In this document: positions 52,801 through 57,550 of the stretch, piece by piece
Layout of the letters: each line of letters starts with the position of its first letter
Numbering within the stretch: the first letter of the stretch is position 1
Assembly (NCBI GenBank): GCA_026874595.1
Contig: CM049314.1
Span: 10,410,729-10,474,728 of the forward strand
Reading direction: 5' to 3'
Origin: Sipunculus nudus
Taxonomy: Eukaryota > Annelida > Sipuncula > Golfingiida > Sipunculidae
Length of the DNA: 64,000 nucleotides
The notes under the pieces: model-generated
Databases searched by the model: none
What the model was told of the DNA's origin: nothing
What the model saw: the letters and a program-made list of their open reading frames with translations, nothing else
Position numbers and translations under genes: made by a program

Positions 52801-53453
52801 ATAAAATTTGGTGATGATAGCTCCTGCCGTTTCTGAGATTAAAATTTTAATATGCTTTTTTGCACAGTTAACAAAGTTCAACCTCCTGTAACTCGGCCAA
52901 AAATCTCCGAACTGAAACCATTCGAACAAACTTGAGAAACATTGTTCCAGGGATCATTTCTGTGAAATATTGGACAATTTGGCTGGACAGTATCAGAGAA
53001 GAAGATTTTTGAAGCTTTTTCAGCTTTTTCCCTATAAAAACTAAGAAAATGCAGTTAGAAAAAAATAAACAACATCCGATATAGTTTTTTGGATGACTGA
53101 TCATTTGCAAAAAAATAGTGATGCTAGCTCCTGCCGTTTTTGAGATAGCTATGGTTAACGTACAGACGAGGCACGACACACGACGGACGACGCCGCACCA
53201 TCGCATAAGCTCACAGGTTGGCTAAAAACAATTAGTCAGCAGGTCATCAAGCAAATCCTGATTACTTCAGCAGTTACTGAAAGAAAAAAGCTTTTAAATA
53301 TCACACTTTAAAAAAATTTAATAAAGAGTCATTACATTTTTTAAATGACATGCATTACACTCACATTGACAGCAACTGCTGGGTCGCCTGCTGCCTTTGA
53401 CTGACCAGATACTGCAGGTCATCCGGGGACGGTATCGCAGGATCATACATCAT
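7536..53453 (-). CDS. Large multi-exon WD40-like protein gene, family not recognised
   Basis: Joined from about 29 coding pieces: 53453-53365, 45798-45711, 44992-44881, 44631-44624, 44234-44097, 43646-43526, 42415-42316, 41857-41769, 40397-40298, 39480-39382, 38446-38343, 37650-37594, 36925-36769, 36549-36441, 36108-35969, 35620-35464, 34684-34599, 33428-33309, 32623-32460, 31955-31856, 31085-31017, 30341-30219, 28187-28097, 27657-27533, 11222-11093, 10225-10128, 9704-9607, 8878-8662, 7805-7536. Total about 1,118 codons. Every junction is phase-consistent except that an exon of length 3n+1 is missing between the first two pieces. Residues about 1-370 are polar and helix-rich. Divergent WD-like segments run from about 420 to 850. 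The C-terminal 260 residues include a helical block and a P/A/G repeat tail. I do not recognise the family. A ciliary role is conceivable for such an architecture but is not shown here. Confidence 0.85.
8662..8878 (-). CDS. WD gene exon 29
   Basis: Acceptor tcaccag, donor GTACGT. Reads EDHPPLLPTEQRVNIAEWPL, EDDLHPAIAVRMLILDLVD, FIIEKKSQPFSSKQRKEIA and ALDRVTSYNAILPE. The largest non-terminal coding block, predicted helical, phase 0 at the end. Confidence 0.88.
9607..9704 (-). CDS. WD gene exon 28
   Basis: Acceptor tgaacag, donor GTAAAG. Reads RYKKLLSQLTVLHLVDKNS then DEDRRAMTKTFTM, leaving TG, which forms Trp with the next exon. Confidence 0.85.
10128..10225 (-). CDS. WD gene exon 27
   Basis: Acceptor ttcacag, donor GTAGGT. 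Reads CVPNIKELAQRGGLLVAGM then PNTMDIITYTNEQ, phase 0 at the end. Confidence 0.85.
11093..11222 (-). CDS. WD gene exon 26
   Basis: Acceptor aatattag, donor GTGAGT. Reads VGRQYGPTGSAYFFMNFGG, then ILSGYSLNTGTKVLQTKGP and GVSLQ, phase 1 at the end. A second AG four bases downstream would break phase. Confidence 0.82.
12120..13040 (+). repeat. F4 tandem units of about 333 bp
   Basis: Successive GCAGCGCC(C/A)CCTAG landmarks at 12347, 12678 and 13013 are spaced 331-335 bp. Each unit also carries GTGGCCTGTAGAATGCTATA, GACAAACAGACGGACACACTG and a TTTAGAGATATGGCCAA block. Similar units recur at 16640-17180, 18130-18450 and 22160-22780. Confidence 0.85.
12679..12697 (+). promoter_or_regulatory. CTCF-like motif carried by F4 (one of at least 17)
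   Basis: CAGCGCCACCTAGCGGCCA agrees at 18 of 19 positions with the reverse-orientation vertebrate CTCF consensus YRSYGCCMYCTRSTGGYCR. Same-strand relatives: 12348, 13014, 16825, 17153, 18181, 18423, 21506, 22447, 23314, 23770, 24753, 25209, 26192 and 26648, plus shorter ones at 11514 and elsewhere. The vertebrate consensus may not describe the mollusc protein exactly. Confidence 0.45.
13220..13981 (+). mobile_element. F1 element, copy 1 (nested in F2)
   Basis: Head AAACTAGAATACGGGTAACC and later GCATGGATTGAGTGGCAAGG; tail hairpin GTATCCGCAAAAC-TTC-GTTTTGGCGGATAC at 13950-13979. The core holds two GGTGGCGCCACC-bearing units (13506 and 13655 approx.). Shortest of the three F1 copies (about 760 bp). 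Confidence 0.8.
13988..15950 (+). repeat. Six-unit 337-bp tandem array in F2
   Basis: AGGTGGCGCCACCAGTCTGC-type landmarks at about 13988, 14328, 14664, 15000, 15337 and 15674, spacing 336-340 bp. Units share GGATATGGGTAACAGAGACC and GATTCTAGGTCCAGTCGTTA words. The array runs into a GACGGACA microsatellite at 15951-16012. Confidence 0.9.
15951..16012. repeat. GACGGACA/GACAGACG microsatellite
   Basis: Imperfect 4/8-mer repeats of ACGG and ACAG words, immediately before the F2 end hairpin. Apparent peptide repeats from it (TDGQTDRR) are artefacts of the repeat. Confidence 0.95.
18457..20376 (+). mobile_element. F2 Helitron-like element, copy 2, inserted into F4
   Basis: Left end CAAGGGACCTATGGGTCACTG then GCTCAGCTGAC. 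Right end TAGCTCAGATGACT-TAT-AGTCAGCTGAGCTA, after a GACGGACG microsatellite (20276-20325). Flanks are F4: TGGCGGCTATTTTCTAAAAG on the left and AGTTTCGAAATATTATATTT on the right. The interior is AT-rich, with one decayed array unit near 19960-20030. About 1.92 kb. Confidence 0.8.
19456..19472 (+). repeat. Poly-G tract
   Basis: Uninterrupted G run inside F2 copy 2; likely length-unstable and error-prone in assembly. Confidence 0.9.
21770..22152 (+). mobile_element. F3 repeat fragment, copy 1
   Basis: Contains CTGAAACCATTCGAACAAAC, GGACAATTTGGCTGGACAGT, and the terminal block TACAGACGACGGACGATGCT to GCACCATAGCATAAGCTCAC. The same order of blocks is found at 52720-53225 and 61570-63020. It is embedded in F4, which resumes at TGTATCGAGATATTACTG. 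Confidence 0.75.
22770..27125 (+). repeat. 1,439-bp unit in three near-identical tandem copies
   Basis: Copies are offset by exactly 1,439 bp (e.g. GGGAGATATGAC-A/C-AGACTTGC at 23012, 24451, 25890). Only a handful of substitutions separate them (AATTTGGT versus ATTTTGT near 23163/24602; CTCCCC versus CTCCCCC near 26778), implying very recent duplication. Each unit carries two CTCF-like motifs and one cluster of four TGACCT half-sites. The array ends in GCAAGCAACAAACAGACA repeats at 27120-27195. Confidence 0.95.
24055..24079 (-). promoter_or_regulatory. Nuclear-receptor half-site cluster (DR1 plus DR0) in F4 unit 1
   Basis: Reads TGACCT three times without gap, then T, then TGACCT. On the minus strand this is AGGTCA-A-AGGTCA (perfect DR1) followed by AGGTCA-AGGTCA. 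Repeated in the other two units at 25494-25518 and 26933-26957, and with changes at about 16494-16520 and 17571-17595. Binding is inferred only. Confidence 0.55.
27533..27657 (-). CDS. WD gene exon 25
   Basis: Acceptor taacag, donor GTAAGA. Reads PHLTVVMVDLHTMEALDFR then LDIPLTADQYLQCQRDDI and IGSS. HLTVVMVDLHTME is WD-like. Followed by the 16.3-kb repeat-filled intron. Confidence 0.86.
28097..28187 (-). CDS. WD gene exon 24, WD-like
   Basis: Acceptor tctccag, donor GTGAGT. Reads VKATRLVSCHLSPDGSTLV then FLLLFPEFEPK. LVSCHLSPDGSTLVFLL fits a WD40 blade start. Phase 1 at the end. Confidence 0.88.
28520..29724 (+). mobile_element. Pogo/Tigger-like element, internally deleted (1.2 kb)
   Basis: Ends CAGTGGACCACACC and GTGGGGTTCCACTG, with TA at the left and CA at the right. 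Long inner inverted repeats of the CGACCACCC / GGTGGTCGTAATT type extend for over 100 bp from both ends. It holds the transposase remnant at 29242-29358. Located in the WD gene intron between exons 24 and 23. Confidence 0.85.
29242..29358 (+). pseudogene. Truncated pogo/Tigger-like transposase N-terminus
   Basis: Encodes MPLKELSLKDKVTLIKAATP, then RAVSTKWLEENSSAHNIY and a stop. The start resembles the CENP-B/psq helix-turn-helix entry (LSLKDKVTLIKA) of Tigger transposases. The remaining helix-turn-helix, the Tc5-type domain and the DDE core are absent, so it cannot be functional. Identification rests on a short match together with the element's termini. Confidence 0.5.
30219..30341 (-). CDS. 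WD gene exon 23
   Basis: Acceptor ttgtag, donor GTATGG, 41 codons in phase 0. Reads TQIYAPKEEVASGGAVFHV then ITRRISTDVLSTYLTRLYL and PFQ. Confidence 0.85.
30708..30899. repeat. 60-bp tandem repeat, 3.2 copies
   Basis: Period exactly 60. Each copy reads GGATATGGCCTCACATGCCA then CCGTTGACATGAAGAGGACA and GGTAGGTAGGTATGATTTCA, with one to three substitutions. Lies in the intron between exons 23 and 22, ending about 118 bp before the exon 22 donor side. Confidence 0.95.
31017..31085 (-). CDS. WD gene exon 22 (acceptor uncertain)
   Basis: Donor GTAAGG. Reads RIIDTLDITHPWHENLNE then KEKLK. To stay in phase with exon 21 the acceptor must be CTGAG at 31086-31090. The more usual TTGCAG five bases upstream (exon end 31090) would give AERIIDTL but breaks phase. 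Either the weak GAG acceptor is used or another small exon of length 3n+1 exists between 31100 and 31850. Confidence 0.65.
31856..31955 (-). CDS. WD gene exon 21
   Basis: Acceptor tttttcag, donor GTAAGT. Reads TEMSTHGWFRPLLKYKLDM then TKTVYKESTAVQPT, phase 0 at the end. The following exon can only be joined in frame by an unusual acceptor. Confidence 0.8.
32234..32418. mobile_element. Pogo-like MITE (185 bp)
   Basis: TA-flanked, ends GAGTGGAACCTGTCTG and GGATTTTACTG, with inner inverted words GACCACC and GGTGGTC-like. Same family type as 1152-1336 and identical in length. Lies 42 bp from the exon 20 donor. Confidence 0.7.
32460..32623 (-). CDS. WD gene exon 20, WD-like
   Basis: Acceptor caacag, donor GTAAGT. 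Reads ERLNPEAHDLIGQEVEAYL, then CRQHKRPIILLGCIDNMQE and VFSVDQKGYINIWKFT. The end is the clearest WD40 'D strand' (VFSVDQKGYINIWKF). Phase 2 at the end. Confidence 0.88.
33109..33200. repeat. AAT/ATT microsatellites
   Basis: AATAAT run (33109-33140) followed by a TTATTATTATTA tract (33165-33192), forming a potential fold-back. Confidence 0.9.
33309..33428 (-). CDS. WD gene exon 19, WD-like
   Basis: Acceptor atttcag, donor GTCAGT, 40 codons in phase 0. Reads PSFCVAQDNGDIIRCDCERN then LGPTEPDENWQPSPRILQPE. PSFCVAQDNGDIIRC looks like the second half of a WD blade. Confidence 0.85.
34599..34684 (-). CDS. WD gene exon 18
   Basis: Acceptor attttag, donor GTGAGA. Reads PLSQQAAQKTSPPSAVVFY then PSVTLSGNQ, phase 0 at the end. 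Confidence 0.82.
34786..34934. mobile_element. Pogo-like MITE (149 bp)
   Basis: TA-flanked, ends GAGTGGAACCCTGCCTTGTA and GTGGGGTTCCCCTG. Inner sequence resembles the long element at 28520-29724 (ACCACCCCACAATT and TAATTGTGGGG), so it is probably a deletion derivative of it. Confidence 0.8.
35464..35620 (-). CDS. WD gene exon 17, WD-like
   Basis: Acceptor tcattag, donor GTTTGT (less usual). Reads GVLHYYALRPGDKSKKDAKE then LDLRLDGSGFVPTRPTSM and LRLDISSSDFKFQA. GVLHYYAL closes the preceding WD-like blade. Phase 1 at the end. Confidence 0.85.
35969..36108 (-). CDS. WD gene exon 16, WD-like
   Basis: Acceptor aatgcag, donor GTAAGT. Reads DLIVYDLHKVPYSPLWAVHK, then KGKGLDPIIDIAWSLDSQQ and LTTTSKA. 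I-IDIAWSLDSQQLTTTSKAG is a classic WD40 'B-C strand' pattern. Phase 0 at the end. Confidence 0.88.
36441..36549 (-). CDS. WD gene exon 15, first WD-like strand set
   Basis: Acceptor ttgacag, donor GTATGC. Reads NITTELTEVSFSKSCRGIQ then TARLSHDHRCLAVGTTHG. The pattern (A)RLSHDHRCLAVGTTHG plus DLIVYDL from the next exon resembles one WD40 blade. Confidence 0.85.
36769..36925 (-). CDS. WD gene exon 14
   Basis: Acceptor ttttcag, donor GTACCA. Starts with an acidic stretch DDDEDDVELVTFHHVSPMHL, then RQLTARPKDSPAEKLKKEW and YARYLRREQEYWK. Phase 0 at the end. The acidic run followed by a basic helix precedes the WD-like part. Confidence 0.85.
37594..37650 (-). CDS. WD gene exon 13
   Basis: A 57-nt exon with acceptor tcttccag and donor GTAAGT. 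Reads KPVWGHTQFLKLLEAGDD, phase 2 at the end, feeding an acidic run in the next exon. Confidence 0.85.
38343..38446 (-). CDS. WD gene exon 12
   Basis: Acceptor ttgccag, donor GTCAGA. Reads AVAMGNPEGRDMEDPAFNL then VTKNFLRRQIDRDTY, phase 2 at the end. Confidence 0.85.
39382..39480 (-). CDS. WD gene exon 11
   Basis: Acceptor gtacag, donor GTAAAC, 33 codons in phase 0. Reads VSSSLTRETVEEFLHICQI then AKSNSDRALMLDIE. A pogo-like MITE (39542-39732) lies 61 bp upstream of the acceptor. Confidence 0.85.
39542..39732. mobile_element. Pogo-like MITE (191 bp)
   Basis: TA-flanked, ends CAATGAAACCTCACTGATG and AGAAGAGGTTCCACTG. Contains repeated GTGCCCACT / AGGTGCCC words. Located 61 bp upstream of exon 11. 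Confidence 0.75.
40298..40397 (-). CDS. WD gene exon 10
   Basis: Acceptor ggcctag, donor GTAAGT. Reads ALMEADQLSWERQKHAVLQ then GRVVQLIMEEIVLE, phase 0 at the end. Strongly helical. A 1-kb pogo-like element (40457-41477) sits 60 bp upstream of the acceptor. Confidence 0.85.
40457..41477. mobile_element. Pogo/Tigger-like element (1.02 kb), non-coding
   Basis: TA on both sides; ends CAGTGAAACTACAATTTGC and GGCTTAGGAGTTTCACTG, with long inner arms rich in GGACAACTC / GGACAAATC. No transposase is visible. It contains a 48-bp direct duplication (GCCCGGAACAAGCATAATTG repeated at 40758 and 40806). Lies 60 bp upstream of exon 10. Confidence 0.85.
41769..41857 (-). CDS. WD gene exon 9
   Basis: Acceptor taacag, donor GTATCC. 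Reads VRGLVEQLVDRCLDKYYRQ then LPPALNMETA and ends with CA in phase 2, making Gln with the next exon. The donor was chosen because it is the only nearby GT in the required phase. Confidence 0.8.
42316..42415 (-). CDS. WD gene exon 8
   Basis: Acceptor ctctcag, donor GTAACT. Reads QQIAYQHNRLHKPYNGELG then PHSYQPWQMEHYHM, phase 0 at the end. Confidence 0.85.
42731..43419 (+). mobile_element. Two-copy TIR element, copy 1 (689 bp)
   Basis: Ends TACGCTCCCAAGGCAGCG and CGCTGTGTAAAGAGCGTA, inverted at TACGCTC and CAGCG. Flanked by TAACTTGGT (42722-42730) and TAACTTAGT (43420-43428), an 8/9 target duplication. The interior matches 60643-61374 throughout (CAACACTCGACAGGCATC-type and GCTCACCGGCCGGGCATCCT words). 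No coding capacity. hAT- or Mutator-like by duplication length. Confidence 0.85.
43526..43646 (-). CDS. WD gene exon 7
   Basis: Acceptor tattgtag, donor GTATGT. Reads GPYDIKVQRSPSASSVHSV then NSIIQDTARSLPAYTSRCRH and ends in phase 2. Serine-rich linker. Confidence 0.85.
44097..44234 (-). CDS. WD gene exon 6
   Basis: Acceptor ttgttag, donor GTAAAT. Reads EDGYTRTFVLNRDLNQER then QKLLEDQQRIHELRTSAKKS and QKQPKHT. A charged, likely coiled-coil segment. Ends in phase 1. The acceptor is only 12 bp from a G-rich MITE (44246-44508). Confidence 0.8.
44246..44508. mobile_element. hAT-like MITE with G-run and C-run arms
   Basis: Ends CAGGGGTGGATAGAGG and AATCTGCCTCTG; inner arms are G and C homopolymers (about 17 and 18 nt). 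Sits 12 bp from the exon 6 acceptor. Target duplication not clear. Confidence 0.6.
44624..44631 (-). CDS. Candidate 8-nt microexon of the WD gene
   Basis: TGATGGAA is bracketed by ...tttgcag and GTGAGAAT. Exon 4 ends in phase 2 (AG) and exon 6 needs phase 1; direct joining gives AGG TGA, a stop. Inserting these eight bases gives AGT GAT GGA AGT GAA GAC, reading R-S-D-G-S-E-D-G-Y-T, and restores both phases. The polypyrimidine tract is weak and no transcript was available, so this is a prediction from phase and splice signals. Confidence 0.5.
44881..44992 (-). CDS. WD gene exon 4
   Basis: Acceptor ccctccag, donor GTACTG. Reads (G)PRSPKPPERGTRLIDKV then LQTRAKDFTRSKEVYQ and DQI, ending with AG in phase 2. 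Basic, proline-rich then helical. Confidence 0.8.
45711..45798 (-). CDS. WD gene exon 3
   Basis: Acceptor ttttttcag, donor GTGAGT. Phase 0 reads DTVGRHQYLSDEIQNQFG then GNARAVIYEQY and leaves one base, which joins GT of the next exon to make Gly. The alternative frame is also open, but only this one joins the next exon. Confidence 0.8.
46168..47045 (+). mobile_element. F1 element, copy 2
   Basis: Head AAACTAGAATACGGGTAGTT, core with about four GGTGGNNCCACC units of 120-145 bp, tail hairpin GTATCCGCAAAAC-TTT-GTTCTGGCGGATAC at 47015-47044. About 878 bp. Confidence 0.8.
47797..49388 (+). mobile_element. F1 element, copy 3 (longest)
   Basis: Head AAACTAGAATATGGGTAGTC, core with about nine to ten GGTGGCGCCACC-type units, tail hairpin GTATCCGCAAAAC-CCT-GTTTTGGCGGATAC at 49358-49387. 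About 1.59 kb: same ends as copies 1 and 2, with an expanded core. Confidence 0.8.
49389..49740 (+). repeat. Diverged F1-like tandem units
   Basis: GGCACCACCAGTCTTATATA, GGAGCCACCAGTCTTGTACA and GGTGGCACCACCTGTCTTGT landmarks at about 125-bp spacing directly after the F1 tail. Probably a separate, degraded core array. Confidence 0.7.
49989..51553 (+). mobile_element. Inverted-repeat element with GAATAC-rich arms
   Basis: Ends CAGACATGGGTCGAATAC and GAATACCCCATGTCTG; 8-bp flanks GTGAGCAG (49981-49988) and GTGAGTAG (51554-51561) differ at one base. Arms consist of GAATAC/GTATTC repeats (about 50010-50155 and 51395-51540). Inside there is a direct repeat of about 420 bp starting CAGGGTTGGGGCCAG (50366 and 50787). 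CA-starting termini and 8-bp duplication fit a hAT-like non-autonomous element. No transposase seen. Confidence 0.75.
52240..53225 (+). mobile_element. F3 repeat, copy 2
   Basis: Several degenerate units with AACTCAGCCAAAAAGCACTG and ACCATTTGAACAAACTTGA, then GCAGGTGGCGCCACCAATAC at 52744-52763. Ends with TACAGACGAGGCACGACAC to CACCATCGCATAAGCTCACA. Lies just inside the intron next to exon 2. Confidence 0.7.
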
Positions 53454-53455
53454 GT
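53365..53455 (-). CDS. WD gene exon 2 (start codon)
   Basis: Acceptor ctttcag, then AC and tandem ATGs; the first ATG is at 53453. Reads MMYDPAIPSPDDLQYL then VSQRQQATQQLLS and ends with AT in phase 2 at a GTGAGT donor (53359-53364). The other two frames contain stops. A Q-rich amphipathic segment closes the exon. The next located exon begins in phase 0, so one exon is missing between them. Confidence 0.75.
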
Positions 53456-54173
53456 CTGAAAGTCAGGTAGCACATTATGCTTAAATGACCACAAAAAACA
53501 TATAACAGAATGTTGCTGTGTTCATTGACTAACCTGATATTATTTGGTAAAAATCACATAGCTATTATTTGTCACTCTCAACATTGTCAATATTAATTGA
53601 GTGCTTTATGCTATGGAGTGTAGCACTTCACCTATTACATGGTGAAAATGTTTGTTACTTCATTAGCTGAACATGACTACAAACATACCAATAAAGCTTT
53701 GCCATCAATGGACATAATAAATATGAAGAAAATCAGAGGAATATGACATAAATTCTGATTATTTAACTCAACTGACACTTTAGTCACAAAGAGCGTGGGT
53801 ATCACTGTACCATATACATGATTGCAACGAAAGTCAATTCAGATATAGAAGTACGCGTCCCTCTATATTACTGAATGTTTTCTTGTAAGGCCAGGATGAT
53901 GAAGTTGTACATAAAAAAATCATTTACATAGAACACTTCCTTATTCTAATGATGTATGATGACAGATCATGAGTATTGTTAATTAACTATGATCTCTGAA
54001 TCTTGTAGCATGAAGCAAGCCTATACCCAAGCCACCTTCAGCAACAAAACCACTTATGACCTGAGGTGGGTTGAATGTTCTGTTGCCTCCCCCTATATGG
54101 AGCTAAGTGGTGTTTATTCATGATATGATTATATTTTCTTGGAAAGGGAGCTGTGTTATCAGTTCTATATAAT

Positions 54174-55575
54174 AATAAATAATAATAATATATAGTATTT
54201 ATATAGCGCCAATTCTCTGATGGTCGGAATCACAGCGCAATTCACACACACACAAACAAACACACACACACACATACCCACAAACACACACACATACCCA
54301 CAAACAATTTCATTAAAATCTACTCCTTGTGCCTGACCAGAAAAAAAATGATGCATATTAATTACCAAAAGCTTGACGAAAGAGATACATTTTTAAATTT
54401 AAATGATACAAGAGTTGGAGATTTTCTAAGTGTAATTGGAAGTGAATTCCAAACTTTTGGGGCTATAAAAAAAAGAAGGAACGTTCACTGATTTTCATAT
54501 TACACTTTGGTACTTTAAGAAGATTTCCGCCAGCTGAGTGCAGCATACGCAAAGGCCAATAGGTTATTATTTTTTCGGTCAAATATGATGGAAGCGAGTC
54601 ATCAAAACGGCGGTAAACAAAAACAGCAATTTTTTATTGTATGCATTACTTGACAGGAAGCCAATGGAGCTGTTTGAGCAGCAGGGTGAAGTGGTCGGTC
54701 TTAGGCTTCTTAAGAATGAGATGCGCTGCATTATTCTGGACCATCTGTAGCCGCAACACTTGCTCTGCAGGTAACCCAGCAAGAACTGAATTACAGTAAT
54801 CCAGGCGAGGTATTACTGTGGCGCAAATGAGCCGACAGCACACATTAATAGAGAGGAAACGCTGGATTGAAGCTATATGGTGGAGCTCAAGAAAGGCCGC
54901 ACGACATATACTACTAATATAATCATGCATTGAAAGATTACGATCAATCTTAACACCTAGATACTTCACTGAATTTTGAAAAGGAACAGTGCAGCCCCCG
55001 TGCTAATAGACTCACTGTCAGTCATACTTCGAAGGGGTTAAGATCCAACAGGCATAATTTCAGTCTTGTCAGTATTCAATTTAAGTTTGTTGCTGGTCAT
55101 CCAAGATAGTATATCCTCAATGCAAGCTTGTATGCTTAACTGGAAAGAGCTGAACTCACCTGGTTGACTACTTTTTGACAGTTCAGTGTCATCAGCATAC
55201 TTATGTAAAGAACAATCATGTGCAGATATTATGCGAGATAGGGGTTGTGAATATAAAGTGAACAATATAGGTCCGAACAAGGATCCCTGGGGAACCCCTT
55301 ACAACAAAGTACCTGGGTCTGATTTTCTACCGTCGACCATAACAGCTTGGGAATGATTGGCAAGGTATGAAGTAAACCATGAAAGTGCGGTGCCATGTAT
55401 ACCAAAGGTAATTTCTAGTCTTTTAAGCCAAATGGAATGATCAAGCGTGTCAAAGGCTGCACTGCAGTGACAGTGCGGTCCAACAATGCTAGGAGAGAAA
55501 CGCGTCTCTCGTCTGCCGGCATCAACAGACCATCCATGACATTCAGTACGGTGGTCCATGTGCTATGGTGCCTTC
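54174..55575 (-). pseudogene. Decayed non-LTR retrotransposon (LINE) reverse transcriptase, 3' part
   Basis: Minus-strand fragments read AAFDTLDHSIWLKRLEITFG with ALSWFTSYLANHSQAVMVDG, then GVPQGSLFGPILFTLYSQP and HKYADDTELSKSS, then KYLGVKIDRNLSMHDYISS and IPRLDYCNSVLAGLP. These are the reverse-transcriptase A block, the YADD catalytic motif and the downstream thumb of CR1/L2/Rex-type LINEs. A frameshift and stop separate the blocks near 55285-55300 and again near 55000, so it is inactive. The 3' end abuts (TAATAA)n at 54174-54190 and a CA repeat. Inserted in the first intron of the WD gene. Confidence 0.85.
54241..54306. repeat. CA-rich microsatellite in the LINE tail
   Basis: ACACACAC and ACAAACACACAC words, interrupted by TACCCACA. 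Confidence 0.9.
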
Positions 55576-57378
55576 TATACGCGGACTGATGGATTTACAT
55601 TAAGCTATTTTCATAAAGATGACATTGTGGCATAAAGACATTTGTAGCTTTGTACATGTATCCTAAGTAGGACATAACTGTAACATACTGGCAAGAGGAA
55701 GTGCTTTTGACCTCAAATACTGATCATGCTTTGGTCCAAGAAGACACGGTCCATACTACTTGCAGGCACTGCACTATATTGTACATTATTACAGAGTAAG
55801 AGATACAAGAGACAGATATAGGATACAATTAACGGTGGGACTTTAAAATCAGTACCTACTGGTCAGGACACCTTTATCCACAAACGGATACATGTAAAGT
55901 GTTCCAGTGATAGATCAAACTTACTCCTCTGTACTTTAATTGTATCCTATAGCCTTTTCACTTATATCTTAGCCTGTAATAAGGTATGATTTATCCTTTA
56001 TTCACACGATTCAACATGCTCGTATTTGTCATGTTTTCTCCCTCTGCTTCTTTACACCACTTGGCTTATGTGCATTTCCTGCCTAAGTCATCCACACATT
56101 GTGTTGCGCCCTTGAGGCATTTGTATGCACATCACAGCTTTCCCCATATATTTCAAGGGTGAGGGTTTACAAATTAACCAATGACTCCACCTGTCCCAGG
56201 AAGCGCAAAACAGAGTACCTTATAGACTTATAGTGGCATGCAGTTAACAAACAGCTGAGGGTTAATTGTTTTTAGCTTTGGCGATGTCCAGCGCGAAGTG
56301 CTTGGACGTCGCTAACTCATTTTAAGAACTATGAACAATTCTCAAAAGTAGATTTGAAGCCACAATAGAACGCGGGCTTCAGAGGAACAGGAAAATATAA
56401 ATAAAACTGCCTCTTCTCGGTCCCTATTTTAATTGGAAATCCAACCTACGACCTTCAGAACAGGGGCCCTGCATGCTACTAAGTGAGCTGTGAAGACCAG
56501 ATACCAGCAAGGGTGATTTTTGTTCATTTATATCTGCGATTGAAGCCCCATCTATCGTGAAAATGGGGAACCATTTACTATTTGAACAGGAGAATTTAGC
56601 TTAAGGTTCCCTGAACCCCTCTTCTTCTTATATAATAGACTCCAGTTATGAGCAAAATGAAATACGGGAATTTCTCAGGAAAATAAGATGTATCAGCCTT
56701 TGTCAGGAAACAATTTATGCGACAACGGTTGTGCATAGGGTACTGGCGAAGGCTGTAGCCTGGTTTCTATAGTTCTGCCATAGACTTTAATAGCCCCACT
56801 TGACCCCTAAATTCCAATTCATCTTGCATGATGCATTGATAGCACAAAGGACTTAATTGTTATCGAGAGTTTCGATCTGGTCCGAGACCTAGTGAAAAGC
56901 TTCTCAATTGCATGTTATGTCTACTTATAAATCATGAATTTCTCGTTACAGGTTCTCCACAGGGCAGGGACACAGCTGACATATGAACAACAGACAAAAA
57001 CCACATAGGCAATACTAGGCACCGATACCAAGAATTTTTTCCTTTACTAAGGCCATTTCCAGTAGGTACTAATTCTACAGTTGCTCCCAAATAACATACA
57101 GAAGAGTAAGTCTGTTATTGGAAAATTTAACGTGTATCCGTAGTTTCGCTCAAAATAAGGTGCGTGAGGTGTTCTATAATCGCGCCTAAATATGTATATT
57201 TTATTCAAACTGACTCATTTTCATTCTGATACACAGTGACAGCTATTTTCAGCGTCAACCTGTGGCTGTACTTGTTCTCCGTCTTGTCATGGATTCCGAA
57301 AATGAACTTTGTGTAAAACAATTCTAAGTATCACATAACACAAGATAAGAAGGTTTTAACAAAAATATCTGTCCATAC

Positions 57379-57460
57379 CAGGTCCAGGAACACAAACATG
57401 CTCAGTTTGATGTCAGTCGCGGGCACTGCTCACCGTGCTGGCCGCCATGTCTAAACAAAC
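57379..57460 (-). other. Probable non-coding exon 1 of the WD gene
   Basis: A GTATGG donor (57373-57378) follows a CpG-containing stretch on the minus strand just downstream of an ETS-type motif. Joined to exon 2, ATGTTT near the exon end gives a short frame that stops at once (MFVFLDLT). A second ATG at 57448, in strong context (G at -3 and +4), gives an 11-codon upstream frame (MAASTVSSARD) that stops at 57413. The main start is therefore placed in exon 2. The transcription start is approximate. Confidence 0.55.
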
Positions 57461-57490
57461 TGGTTGTCCGGAAGTGCGACAGAGTGAGCC
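57461..57490 (-). promoter_or_regulatory. WD gene promoter with ETS-type site
   Basis: CCGGAAGTG at 57468-57476 (CACTTCCGG on the gene strand) matches the ETS/GABP core common in TATA-less housekeeping promoters. It lies right upstream of the inferred first exon. The same nonamer recurs in the promoter-like region at the right edge of the window. Confidence 0.5.
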
Positions 57491-57530
57491 CATTAAAGAG
57501 GGTGACTTTTTTTTAATTGGTTTTGTTCCC

Positions 57531-57550
57531 CCCCCCCCCCCCCACACACA
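57531..57550. repeat. Poly-C tract with short ACACAC
   Basis: Run of C preceded by a T-rich stretch, about 55 bp upstream of the WD gene promoter motif. Confidence 0.9.

Larger units (their letters stand above)
45799..53364 (-). other. WD gene intron region, 7.6 kb, repeat-rich
   Basis: Between coding exons 2 and 3. Holds F1 copies 2 and 3, diverged F1-like units (49389-49740), the GAATAC-armed element, and F3 copy 2. Splice phase demands one more exon of length 3n+1 somewhere here, but no convincing candidate could be fixed. Confidence 0.7.

Noticed and set aside
54646-55559. An intact LINE protein
   Set aside because: The reverse-transcriptase blocks are in different frames with stops between them; only a decayed 3' part remains.
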